A stretch of DNA of 64,000 nucleotides. Origin: JAKFEE01 sp036675815. GTDB taxonomy: Bacteria > Pseudomonadota > Alphaproteobacteria > Rhodospirillales > Magnetospirillaceae. The stretch's first letter is position 1, and every line of letters starts with the position of its first letter. The notes below the pieces were generated by a model. It had not been told where the DNA came from, did no database searches, and worked only from the letters and a program-made list of their open reading frames with translations. This document shows, piece by piece, positions 29,893 to 37,961 of the stretch. A program made the translations under genes and the position numbers. Where the stretch lies: assembly GCA_036675815.1 (NCBI GenBank), contig JAKFEE010000022.1:186001-250000 (forward strand). Reading direction: 5' to 3'.

Positions 29893-30159
29893 ATGCCCCT
29901 GCTGATTTGCCCCAACTGCCAAACCGGGATGAAGGAGATCGAGCGCGACAGCGTCCACATAGACATGTGCCCCCAGTGTCGCGGCGTGTGGCTGGACCGC
30001 GGCGAACTGGAAAAACTGCTGTCGAACCTGCGATCGGCCGGCGAGCAGTGGGAGCGCCATGAGAGCCGCGCGCCTTATCCGCAGAGCCACGGCTATGGGC
30101 ACGGCCACCACCACAAGAAACGCAAGAAGCCGTGGGATTTATTCGAGTTCTTCGACTGA
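29893..30159 (+). CDS. TFIIB-type zinc-ribbon protein
   Basis: An 88-residue protein with a zinc ribbon at its start: LICPNCQTGM and DMCPQCRGVWLDRGELEKLL (two CxxC knuckles), the zf-TFIIB/COG3809 family. The C-terminus is His-rich and basic (SHGYGHGHHHKKRKKPWDLF). The ATG at 29893 is chosen so that the first CxxC lies at residues 6-9. Function is unknown in bacteria. Confidence 0.85.
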   Translation: MPLLICPNCQTGMKEIERDSVHIDMCPQCRGVWLDRGELEKLLSNLRSAGEQWERHESRAPYPQSHGYGHGHHHKKRKKPWDLFEFFD

Positions 30160-30179
30160 TTGTCGACAGGATCGGGCCA

Positions 30180-30220
30180 CTCGGGGGAGGGGACACGCGA
30201 TTGCGGCTACCTCCCCCGAG
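30180..30220. repeat. Perfect 11-bp inverted repeat upstream of a small gene
   Basis: CTCGGGGGAGG (30180-30190) pairs with CCTCCCCCGAG (30210-30220) across a 19-nt loop. No T-run follows on the plus strand, so it is not a standard terminator. It could end the zinc-ribbon transcript or belong to the leader of the gene at 30298. Confidence 0.6.
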
Positions 30221-30297
30221 GGAGAGTGGAAAGGTATGGAGAAGGGTGATACCTAGTTCCGGGTAAGCAATCCCCTACCTCCACCGTAGAGGTTTCG

Positions 30298-30498
30298 ATG
30301 GCTCAGTCCGCTCACGCTTTCGCCGCCAAGGTTGCCACCGCGCCGAAGGCACCGGCCCACAAAAACTATATGGTGTACAAGGACGGGCGGCCGTTCCTGA
30401 TCGTCAACGCCACCTTGGCGCATGTCGATCATCTGGTGCAACGCTTCGCCCTCTACGAGGCGGAATACAACTGGACGTTCTCACCTCACGCCGCGTGA
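30298..30498 (+). CDS. Small protein of unknown function
   Basis: A 66-residue protein not recognised. The first 20 residues are Ala-rich without a good signal peptide; the rest (YMVYKDGRPFLIVNATLAHV, then DHLVQRFALYEAEYNWTFS) looks like a compact folded domain. GAGG lies 6 nt before the ATG. That ribosome site can pair with ACCTC at 30277-30281 in a small hairpin. Coding status is supported by the ribosome site and ordinary codon use, but not by a family match. Confidence 0.5.
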   Translation: MAQSAHAFAAKVATAPKAPAHKNYMVYKDGRPFLIVNATLAHVDHLVQRFALYEAEYNWTFSPHAA

Positions 30499-30780
30499 CC
30501 CGGCAGCGACGCGAACATCTCGGCATATCGCGAATCATGGCGGAGGGGAGGCGAAGCCCATGTCGCACGGCCGCCGCAGACCGTTCCAGCGGGTGAAGAA
30601 ACCTACCCAATACTGGTATGCCCGCCCGGTCGCAGGCTATAGTGCGGATCGCGGATCCGCTTGCGCAGCTGGTCCAGCAGCGCGTAGACGCCAGCAGAGG
30701 AGCAGCGACTTTGGCCTATCCGTTAGGAGCACCTCGGTGGCGCATTGGCAGCCGTTTTAGTACATCAGGATGAATCGACG

Positions 30781-31431
30781 ATGAAGCTGATCGATACATT
30801 GCAAGACGAACATGTGCTGATCGATCAGGTGCTAGGATCCTTGCGCGCGTACGTCGGCGGACTCGTCGACGGGACTGCGGACCCGGATGACGGCAGACGC
30901 TTCGCCGCGTTCTTCACCGGGTTTGCCGGCCATTTCCATCACGATCGCGAGGAGCGAGTGTTCTTCGATGCGCTCGTGACGGGTGCGGAACTGCCGGGCG
31001 ACCGCGGACCAGTGCACGCCGTCAGACACGAGCACGCCGAGATGGAGGAGTGGCTGTGCGAGATGACGCCGTTTCTCGAACAGAGGCCGCAGTCCGAGGA
31101 GGATCTTGCTCGGCTTCAGGCTCTGGCAACGCGCTACTCGCACGCGCTCTGGCGTCATATCGACGCGGAGAACTCCGTCCTGTACCCCGAGGGTGTCGAG
31201 CGACTCATGCGGCGCGGCATTCGCGAGTTGCCGGATCGGCCGATGAGCGAGGCGGAAGCGGCCGCGCGCGAGGGCGGCGCGGCCCTGCTGGTCCGTTATC
31301 CGCCGGTCGAGGACTTTACGCTCACGCGCGGTGACGGTTGTTTCATGTGCCGAGCCCACGGTGAGACCTGCGACGGACTCGAGGCCGAGTGGTGGAGCGA
31401 GCTCGAGTGGGAAGAGTTTTACCTCAGGTGA
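30781..31431 (+). CDS. Hemerythrin-like protein with Cys-rich C-terminus
   Basis: A 216-residue protein with a hemerythrin HHE domain (residues 1-150): DTLQDEHVLID, HFHHDREERVFFD, HAVRHEHAEMEEW and LWRHIDAENSVLYPEGVE, which give the His/Glu set for a di-iron site that can bind O2 or NO or handle iron. The C-terminal tail adds CFMCRAHGETCDG, an extra three-Cys cluster not part of the HHE fold. The ATG at 30781 is chosen because the HHE domain begins directly. Neighbours give no clue to a partner. Confidence 0.85.
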   Translation: MKLIDTLQDEHVLIDQVLGSLRAYVGGLVDGTADPDDGRRFAAFFTGFAGHFHHDREERVFFDALVTGAELPGDRGPVHAVRHEHAEMEEWLCEMTPFLEQRPQSEEDLARLQALATRYSHALWRHIDAENSVLYPEGVERLMRRGIRELPDRPMSEAEAAAREGGAALLVRYPPVEDFTLTRGDGCFMCRAHGETCDGLEAEWWSELEWEEFYLR

Positions 31432-31667
31432 CGCAAGCGACCGAAACTCCTGCTGCGCCACGAAAGCCAAGCCCATCTTAGGCACTTCGAGGAACACGCA
31501 GGCACCGAGCGCCGCCGCCTTGGGAGCCACTCTTGGCTCTGATGTTGCCAGCGCCTCACGCCCTCGGGTGCGGGGCACTGCCACGACCGATAAACCCTGA
31601 ATTAGTCGGTCTGACCGCTGAAAAGGCTTGCCGTCCTTGTGGTTAAGTCGGTGGAGCCTGCCGCGTT

Positions 31668-32588
31668 CTAGCCTATTGCGAGCAGGTCGCCTATTTCGTA
31701 GCTTGGTGCGCCTCGACCATGAAGAGAATGGTCGTTGCCGTGAGGTTCAACGTGTACCGAGCCAAGTATTCGGGCACCGCTCTTGTTCCGCACTGTCGGC
31801 ACACCGCTTTCCAGCAGCGAGCGAATGGACGAGAACTGCGAATCGAAGTAAGCCGGGAACAGGCCATTGCTCATGCAGGTGGCGATCAGATTTTTCGCCG
31901 TGTCCGTTGGCTGTGTCGGCCAGCCTCGAAGACTACAAATCGTCTTCATAGTGCTCTCAAATGCCTTCAGCGCGTCAACAAGGCATTCTTTGTAGCGTCC
32001 GTGTCGATAGTGCTCGTGGGCTTTTAGGAACTCTTCGTTTGCTCCCTTGAAGTTCTTGTCACGCAGAACCTCCAGCGTTGGCTTGACAGCCTCCGCATGC
32101 AGGAACTGAGAATCGACTCGGATGATCTCGCCAGACTCGAACTGGTAGCCGACCCCGTGCTCCTTGAAACGCTCGTTCAACTCGGCAACGGCGTCGTCGG
32201 GCTCGATCTTTCTTCGCGTGTTGTACTGGTACGATTGATTGTCGGCTATGAAGCCTTGAATGACATTAAAGCACAACTCCACAACATCAAGAGCTCGCTC
32301 AATCGACTGTTCCTGCAAGAAGAAATTGAAGACAGAATCTTGATCGGACTTGGGGTATTTGACCAGTTCAAAAACGCCAAATTCTCTGCATAACGTTTGC
32401 TTGACAAATTCATACGCATGACGGGCATGGGTCATGTTGTACCCGTCTTCCCCAAAGGCGTCACTAATGATGTGAACGATCTGCACCCGCAGCGGTTGCG
32501 GCAGGTCGTCATAGACGTAAACATCAGGCATTTCGCCATGAGCGCGCTTTTGTCGCTTAGAGAAAAGATCGAAGACCCCCACAACCAT
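31668..32588 (-). pseudogene. Abi/HEPN-like defence gene with a frame-disrupted C-terminus
   Basis: The 306-residue frame resembles the STM4504/CBY_0614 (Abi-like) family up to about residue 269, where GVPTVRNK appears. In intact members this is followed by a glycine-rich GGHGQG stretch, so the motif reads R-x(4-6)-H as in HEPN ribonucleases. Here the frame continues with unrelated residues to a stop at 31668, while the neighbouring frame on the same strand encodes LNLTATTILFMVEAH, the expected C-terminal helix, ending at a TAG at 31691. A small deletion therefore removed the catalytic His segment and shifted the frame. GC is visibly lower than in neighbours. Confidence 0.65.
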
Positions 32589-32618
32589 CCCTCAAAGGCT
32601 AAGGAACATCCATAAGTT

Positions 32619-32708
32619 TGGCGGTGGGTCAGGGATTCGAACCCTGGAAGGGGTTGCCCCCTTGCTAGTTTTCAAGACTAGTGCCTTCAACCGCTCGGCC
32701 AACCCACC
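32619..32708 (-). tRNA. tRNA-Ser (anticodon UGA)
   Basis: A 90-nt class II tRNA with acceptor GGTGGGT paired to ACCCACC, D-arm containing GGCCGAGCGGTTGAAGGC, anticodon stem ACTAG/CTAGC-side with anticodon TGA (complement at 32672-32674), a long variable arm (GGGGGCAACCCC), T-arm GGTTCGAATCC and an encoded CCA. Confidence 0.96.
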
Positions 32709-32751
32709 GTATTTCGTGACGTGCTACGAATCTGCTAAACGGCACCCCGTT

Positions 32752-32790
32752 GGAATACAAGCAGAACACGCTAACACGTGTTTGTATTCC
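32752..32790. repeat. AT-rich interrupted hairpin
   Basis: GGAATACAA (32752-32760) pairs with TTGTATTCC (32782-32790). Inside, ACACG pairs with CGTGT around a short loop, giving a 14-bp stem with one bulge. It lies about 45 nt upstream of tRNA-Ser in transcription terms. It lacks a T-run and is of unknown role. Confidence 0.55.
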
Positions 32791-32820
32791 CGTTTCATCC
32801 ATTCCCTAGTCGAGAGACAA

Positions 32821-32863
32821 CCAGCTTTCAACACCGGTGCCATCAACCGCTCGGCCACTCCTC
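32821..32863 (-). pseudogene. Truncated tRNA-Ser 5' fragment
   Basis: Read on the minus strand, the fragment contains GGAGTGGCCGAGCGGTTG, then ATGGCACCGG, then a 7-nt loop GTTGAAA with anticodon TGA and a wobble-rich anticodon stem. It resembles the 5' half of a tRNA-Ser up to the anticodon stem; no variable arm, T-arm or acceptor 3' strand follows. It lies 112 nt from the intact tRNA-Ser(UGA). Confidence 0.6.
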
Positions 32864-33009
32864 TGCTGGCGGTGCGCCTAGATAAGAGCCTGTCGGCCCC
32901 GGGGTCAATGGCGGCAATGCGGGCGGTTGAAAATGGTGCGGCCGGGGATCGTTGCCAAGGCGCGCGTCGATGTGGCAGAACTCCCCCTTCGCCGCCGTTG
33001 GGAGCCAGC

Positions 33010-33975
33010 ATGATCCGCATCGTCGCCTTGGCCGCAGCCGTCGCCGTGGCCGCCAGCCCCGCCTTTGCCCAGCCGCGTGATTTTGCCGGCTGGCTCGCCG
33101 ACCTGCGCCAGGAGGCGCGCGCCGGCGGCATCTCCGATGCGGTGCTCGATCGCGCGCTGAGCGGCATCGAGCCGCTGCCGCGCGTCATCGAACTCGACCG
33201 CGAGCAGCCCGAGTTCACCCTGACCTTCCAGCAATATCTCGACCGCACGGTGACGCGGTTGCGGGTGGAGAAGGGCCGCAAGTTGCTGGCCGAGCACGGG
33301 CCGCTGCTCGAACGCATCTCGAACCGATACGGCGTGCAGCCGCGCTTCATCGTCGCGCTGTGGGGCATGGAAACCGATTACGGCCGCATCACCGGCAACT
33401 TCAAGGTCATCGACGCCCTCGCCACATTGGCCTGGGACGGGAGGCGCAGCACCTTCTTCCGCAGGGAGCTGATGGATGCCCTGAGCATCCTCGAGGCCGG
33501 CGACATCGCCGCCGAGGCCATGATCGGCTCATGGGCCGGCGCCATGGGCCAATGCCAGTTCATGCCGTCGAGCTATGTGCGGTTCTCGCAGGACGGCAAC
33601 GGCGACGGCCGCCGCGACATCTGGGGATCGCTGCCCGACGTCTTCGCCAGCACCGCCAATTATCTGGCCAACCATGGCTGGAGCAAGGATTATACCTGGG
33701 GCCGTCCGGTGGCGCTGCCGGCCGGCTTCGACCCGGCGCTGCTCGGCCCCGATACCGTCAAGTCCCTGCAGGACTGGGCGCGTCTCGGCGTCCGCCGGCC
33801 CGATGGCCAGCCATTGCCCAGCGCGGCCATCACCGCCTCGGTGGTCAAGCCCGAGGCCGATGGCGACGCCGCCTTTCTCGTTTACGACAATTGGCGGGCG
33901 GTGATGAAATGGAACCGCTCGACCTACTACGCCTTGGCGGTCGGGCATCTTGCCGATCGCATCGCCTCCCGTTAA
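33010..33975 (+). CDS. Lytic murein transglycosylase (MltB family)
   Basis: A 321-residue exported protein (signal peptide 1-20, ending AFAQ). The MltB-type transglycosylase domain shows RYGVQPRFIVALWGMETDYG with the catalytic Glu in GMETDYG, SWAGAMGQCQFMPSSYVRF, and DGNGDGRRDIWGSLPDVFAS. These enzymes cleave peptidoglycan glycan strands with formation of 1,6-anhydro-MurNAc. The ATG at 33010 follows GGGAG and directly precedes the signal peptide; the frame extends upstream through the tRNA region but that part is not coding. No C-terminal peptidoglycan-binding domain is present. Confidence 0.9.
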   Translation: MIRIVALAAAVAVAASPAFAQPRDFAGWLADLRQEARAGGISDAVLDRALSGIEPLPRVIELDREQPEFTLTFQQYLDRTVTRLRVEKGRKLLAEHGPLLERISNRYGVQPRFIVALWGMETDYGRITGNFKVIDALATLAWDGRRSTFFRRELMDALSILEAGDIAAEAMIGSWAGAMGQCQFMPSSYVRFSQDGNGDGRRDIWGSLPDVFASTANYLANHGWSKDYTWGRPVALPAGFDPALLGPDTVKSLQDWARLGVRRPDGQPLPSAAITASVVKPEADGDAAFLVYDNWRAVMKWNRSTYYALAVGHLADRIASR

Positions 33976-34027
33976 GCTGGCGCCGACTACCACATTCGAC
34001 GTACGCCTAGCGGGGGGATCCCAACAC

Positions 34028-34963
34028 ATGCGAGGAGCGGCGCTCCACATCGCCGTGCTGTTGGCTGTCGGCTCGATGTTGGCAGCCTGTGCCGAGACCA
34101 AGGTGGCGACCCATGCGGTCAAGCAGGTGCCGTGGGATGAGCGCGGCACCTACAAAATCGGCAAGCCCTACCGGATCAATGGTGTCTGGTATTATCCGGC
34201 GGAAGATTACGCCTATGACGAGACCGGCATCGCGTCCTGGTACGGCAAGCAGTTTCACGGCAAGGAAACTGCCAACGGCGAGGCCTTCGACATGAACGAG
34301 GTGACGGCGGCGCATCGCACGTTGCCGATGCCCAGCTTCGCGCGCGTCACCAACCTGGAGAACGGCCGCTCGATCGTCGTACGCATCAACGACCGCGGCC
34401 CCTATGCCCACGGCCGGATCATCGATCTGTCACGCCGCTCGGCGCAGTTGCTGGGATTCGAACATCAGGGTACGACCAAGGTGCGCGTCCAGGTCCTGGC
34501 CGAGGAAAGCCGCACCCTCGCCATGCGCCTGCAGGGCCGGGAGGGCGATGGCCAGCCGTCCCCGGCGGCGGCGCCCCGTATCGCCGTTGCCGCCGAAACC
34601 CTGCCTCCGCCAGGGAGCAACGAGACGGCGCAGCCCGTGACCGTCGCGCCGTCGCGGCAGCGCGTTGCCGCAAGCATCCGGGGCGCCGACCCGGCCGATG
34701 CGGCTCAGCCCGTGCAGACATATCCGGTCACCGCAGGCAATCTGTACGTCCAGGCCGGCTCGTTCCAGCATTACCATAACGCCAATCGCGTCGGCGCCCG
34801 TCTCTCCGGCCTGGGCCAGCCGGCCATCATCCAGGCCAAGGTCGACGGCAACGACGTGTTCCGCGTGCGCATGGGCCCGTTCGGCAGCATTGACGAAGCG
34901 GACAAACTGCTGGAGCGGGTGATCGGAGTCGGTTACCCCGACGCCCGGGTAGTAGTCGATTAA
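34028..34963 (+). CDS. rlpA: RlpA-like septal lytic transglycosylase lipoprotein
   Basis: A 311-residue lipoprotein with lipobox LAAC at residues about 17-20. The double-psi beta-barrel domain (residues about 60-155) has GIASWYGKQFHGKETANGE, TLPMPSFARVTNLENGRS and VVRINDRGPYAHGRIIDLS, including the Asp/His active-site residues. A Pro/Ala-rich linker leads to a C-terminal SPOR domain (residues about 235-311, NLYVQAGSFQHYHNANRV) that binds denuded septal glycans. The gene is followed by a D-Ala-D-Ala carboxypeptidase, a usual alphaproteobacterial order. Confidence 0.93.
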   Translation: MRGAALHIAVLLAVGSMLAACAETKVATHAVKQVPWDERGTYKIGKPYRINGVWYYPAEDYAYDETGIASWYGKQFHGKETANGEAFDMNEVTAAHRTLPMPSFARVTNLENGRSIVVRINDRGPYAHGRIIDLSRRSAQLLGFEHQGTTKVRVQVLAEESRTLAMRLQGREGDGQPSPAAAPRIAVAAETLPPPGSNETAQPVTVAPSRQRVAASIRGADPADAAQPVQTYPVTAGNLYVQAGSFQHYHNANRVGARLSGLGQPAIIQAKVDGNDVFRVRMGPFGSIDEADKLLERVIGVGYPDARVVVD

Positions 34964-35028
34964 CATCCTTGCGCCACAATCGTACGCCCGACGCACATTG
35001 CCACCAGCTTGTCAGGAAGTCATTGCCG

Positions 35029-36201
35029 ATGCTCGTGAACGCCTACCGCCGCCTGCTGTTTGCCGCCACGGCGCTGCTGCCGCTGACCCTTGCTCCGGCG
35101 GCGGCCCAGACCATCGACACCGCCGCCAAGCAGGCGATTCTGGTGGATTTCCACACCGGGACGGTATTGCTCGAAAAGAACGCCGACGAGTTGATGCCGC
35201 CCTCGTCGATGAGCAAGCTGATGACCACCTACATGGTCTTCGAACAGATCGAGAAGGGGCAGCTGAAGCTCGATGATCTGCTTCCGGTCAGCGAAAAGGC
35301 CTGGCGCAAGCAAGGCTCGAAAATGTTCGTCCACGTCGGCGACCGGGTGTCGGTTGGCGACCTGCTGAAGGGCGTGATCGTGCAATCGGGCAACGACGCC
35401 TGCATCGTCTTGGCCGAGGGAATCGCCGGCAGCGAGGAAGCCTTTGCCGACGACATGACGCGGCGGGCGCGTGAACTCGGCCTGACCGCCAGCGTATTCA
35501 AGAATTCGACCGGCTGGCCCGAGGACGGCCACGTGATGACCGCCCGCGATCTCGCGGTGCTGGCCAAGCGCATCATCCTCGACCACCCCGAGTACTACAG
35601 CTATTACGCCATCACCGATTTCACCTTCAACGACATCAAGCAGGGCAACCGCAATCCGCTGCTCTACAAGAACATGGGCGCCGATGGCCTCAAGACCGGC
35701 CATACCGAAGCCGCCGGCTACGGCCTGACCGCCTCGGCCAAGCGCGGCGATCGCCGGCTGATCCTGGTAGTCAACGGCCTCACCAGCATGAACCAGCGCT
35801 CCGAGGAGTCGGAGCGTCTTCTCGAATGGGGCTTCCGCGAGTTCGACAACTACGTGCTGTTCGACAAGGGCGAGACGGTGGCCGAGGCCGACACATGGCT
35901 GGGGGCGCCGGAGAGGCTGCCTTTGGTGGCCGGCGAGCGCGTTTACATTACCTTGCCGCGCAACGACCGCGATGACGTGAAGATCAAGGCGGTCTGGAAC
36001 GGCCCGATCGCCGCGCCGGTGCGCCGCGGTGACGAGGTTGCCAAGCTGATGATCGAGGCGCCGGGACGTGCGCCCCAGGAAATCCCGCTGCTCGCCGGCG
36101 CCGACGTGGAGAAGCTGGGGTTCGTCGGCAAAATCGGTGCGGCCGTCCGTTACATCCTGCTGGGCGCCGGCACCAGCGCGGCCGCCAGCGCAGGCAGCTG
36201 A
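35029..36201 (+). CDS. D-alanyl-D-alanine carboxypeptidase (class A low-molecular-weight PBP)
   Basis: A 390-residue exported protein (signal peptide to about residue 26, ending AAAQ). The active-site motifs are in order: SSMSK (SxxK with the acyl-enzyme Ser), SGN (in VQSGNDAC) and KTG (GLKTGHTEAAGYGL). The C-terminal beta-rich domain (residues about 285-370) is followed by a hydrophobic tail that probably anchors it to the inner membrane. It trims the fifth D-Ala of peptidoglycan stem peptides, as DacA/DacC do. The ATG at 35029 was chosen for the signal peptide. Its stop overlaps the tmk start (TGATG). Confidence 0.92.
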   Translation: MLVNAYRRLLFAATALLPLTLAPAAAQTIDTAAKQAILVDFHTGTVLLEKNADELMPPSSMSKLMTTYMVFEQIEKGQLKLDDLLPVSEKAWRKQGSKMFVHVGDRVSVGDLLKGVIVQSGNDACIVLAEGIAGSEEAFADDMTRRARELGLTASVFKNSTGWPEDGHVMTARDLAVLAKRIILDHPEYYSYYAITDFTFNDIKQGNRNPLLYKNMGADGLKTGHTEAAGYGLTASAKRGDRRLILVVNGLTSMNQRSEESERLLEWGFREFDNYVLFDKGETVAEADTWLGAPERLPLVAGERVYITLPRNDRDDVKIKAVWNGPIAAPVRRGDEVAKLMIEAPGRAPQEIPLLAGADVEKLGFVGKIGAAVRYILLGAGTSAAASAGS

Positions 36202-36845
36202 TGACGCAGGCGCGCGGGCGGTTCATCACCTTCGAGGGCGGAGAGGGCGGCGGCAAGTCGACGCAGCTCCGCCTGCTGGTGGAGCACCTGCGTGCCACCG
36301 GCCGGAACGTGGTGGCGACGCGCGAGCCGGGGGGCGCTCCCGGCGCCGAAGCCATCCGGCGGCTGTTGGTGGAAGGCGAGGTCGGCCGTTGGGACGCCCT
36401 GACCGAGGCATTGCTGCATACGGCCGCGCGCCGCGATCACTTGCGCACCACCGTATGGCCGGCCGTCGAAGCGGGGAAATGGGTGGTCAGCGACCGCTTC
36501 GCCGATTCGACCATCGCCTATCAGGGGGGCGGCCACGGCCTCGGCGTGGAGGTGGTGCGCAACCTGCAGGCCATCGTCACCGGCGGCTTCGCTCCTGATC
36601 TCACCATCATCCTCGACATCGACCCCGCGCAAGGTCTAGAGCGTGCCGGACGGCGGGGCGGCGGCGAGGATCGCTACGAACGCATGGATCTCGGCTTTCA
36701 CCAGCGGCTACGTCAGGCTTTTCTCGATATCGCCGCCGCCGAGCCGGAACGCTGCGCCGTCATCGATGCCACCCAACCGGTCGAGACGGTCCACGCGGCG
36801 GTATGGGCCAACGTCCACGCTCGATGGCCCGAGATCCTGCGGTGA
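36201..36845 (+). CDS. tmk: Thymidylate kinase
   Basis: Phosphorylates dTMP to dTDP. The 214-residue product has the P-loop FITFEGGEGGGKSTQ, the dTMP-binding TREPGG motif (VVATREPGGAPGAEAIR), the DRFADSTIAYQGGG segment with the catalytic Arg/Asp, and a basic lid (ERAGRRGGGEDRYERMD). It is translationally coupled to the carboxypeptidase upstream and overlaps holB by 4 nt, forming the common alphaproteobacterial run dac-tmk-holB-metG-tatD. Confidence 0.95.
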   Translation: MTQARGRFITFEGGEGGGKSTQLRLLVEHLRATGRNVVATREPGGAPGAEAIRRLLVEGEVGRWDALTEALLHTAARRDHLRTTVWPAVEAGKWVVSDRFADSTIAYQGGGHGLGVEVVRNLQAIVTGGFAPDLTIILDIDPAQGLERAGRRGGGEDRYERMDLGFHQRLRQAFLDIAAAEPERCAVIDATQPVETVHAAVWANVHARWPEILR

Positions 36846-37912
36846 CAGCCCCCGCGCCGGCGGCCAACCCGCACCTTCTCGGCCATGCCGCCGCCGAACA
36901 GGCCTTCCTCGATGCCTGGCACTCGGGGCGGCTTGCCCATGCCTGGCTGATTTGCGGGCCGCGCGGGATCGGCAAGGCGACCCTGGCCTACCGTATCGCC
37001 CGCTTCGTCCTGGCGGGTGGCGGGCAGGGCGGGCTATTCGGCGGCTCCGCCTCGCTGCACGTCCCCGAAGACAACCCGGTGTTCCGCCGTGTTGCCGCCG
37101 GCGGCCATGCCGACCTGAAGGTGGTCGAGCGCGGCTGGGCCGACGACAAGCAGACGCGCCTGCGCAGCGAGATCGTCGTCGAGGACGTCCGCGGTATCGG
37201 TGGTTTCCTCGCCCTCACCCCGGCCGAGGGCGGCTGGCGCGTGGTCATCATCGATGCCGCCGACGAGATGAACCGCTCCAGCGCCAATGCCGTGCTCAAG
37301 GTGCTGGAGGAGCCGCCGCGCCAGGCATTGATGCTGCTCGTCAGCCACAGCCCGGGGCGGCTGCTGCCCACCATCCGCTCGCGTTGCCGGCGGCTGACGC
37401 TCAACCCGCTGGCCGAGGCCCAGGTCGCGCAGTTGCTGCAGCGATTCGGCGATGCTTTGCCCGAGGGCGACGACAGCGCCCTGGCGCGCCTGGCCGAGGG
37501 CAGCATTGGCCGGGCCTTGGCCCTGGCAGAGCAGGGGGGGCTTGGCCTCTACCGCGACATGGTGGGCATGCTGCGGGGCCTTCCCAAACTGGAGGTGCCG
37601 GCGCTGCACGCTTTCGCCGATCGCGTCGCCAAGGGCGGCGGCGATGCCGATTCCTTCCGAACCGTGTCGGAGTTGTTCACCTGGTGGCTGGCCCGGCTGG
37701 TCCATGCCGGCGGCACCGGCGGCGTCGCCGAGGTGGTGGAGGGCGAGGCGGCGGTGATGGCGCGGTTGCTGGCGGCGGCCAGCCTTGAACAATGGGTGGA
37801 GGTGTGGGAAAAGATCAGCCACCTTTTCGCCCGCACGGAAGCGGTCAATCTCGACCGCAAGCAGGCCGTTCTCAACGCTTTCCTGATGGTGGAGCGCCAG
37901 GCACGGCCTTGA
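36842..37912 (+). CDS. holB: DNA polymerase III delta-prime subunit
   Basis: A clamp-loader subunit of 356 residues. Landmarks are HAWLICGPRGIGKATLAYRI (modified Walker A), VIIDAADEMNRSSANAVLKV and LEEPPRQALMLLVSH, and TIRSRCRRLTLNPL with the SRC motif that contacts the neighbouring subunit ATP. The start is set at GTG 36842, which overlaps the tmk stop (GTGA) and gives the family-typical N-terminus (PAANPHLLGHAAAEQAF); an in-frame ATG at 36824 is the alternative. Confidence 0.93.
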   Translation: MTAPAPAANPHLLGHAAAEQAFLDAWHSGRLAHAWLICGPRGIGKATLAYRIARFVLAGGGQGGLFGGSASLHVPEDNPVFRRVAAGGHADLKVVERGWADDKQTRLRSEIVVEDVRGIGGFLALTPAEGGWRVVIIDAADEMNRSSANAVLKVLEEPPRQALMLLVSHSPGRLLPTIRSRCRRLTLNPLAEAQVAQLLQRFGDALPEGDDSALARLAEGSIGRALALAEQGGLGLYRDMVGMLRGLPKLEVPALHAFADRVAKGGGDADSFRTVSELFTWWLARLVHAGGTGGVAEVVEGEAAVMARLLAAASLEQWVEVWEKISHLFARTEAVNLDRKQAVLNAFLMVERQARP

Positions 37913-37961
37913 TGACCTCCGGCGGGGCCATACATCTCGTGGACCTGCCAGGAGGCCGCTC

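Larger units (their letters stand above)
32709..33009. other. Intergenic patch with hairpin and tRNA fragment
   Basis: About 300 nt between tRNA-Ser and the transglycosylase gene. It holds a long inverted repeat (32752-32790) and a tRNA-Ser 5' fragment (32821-32863). Part is AT-richer than its surroundings. No gene is supported. Confidence 0.55.

Noticed and set aside
32662..33009. Upstream extension of the lytic transglycosylase frame
   Set aside because: It translates the antisense of tRNA-Ser and the tRNA fragment; the signal peptide and GGGAG point to ATG 33010.
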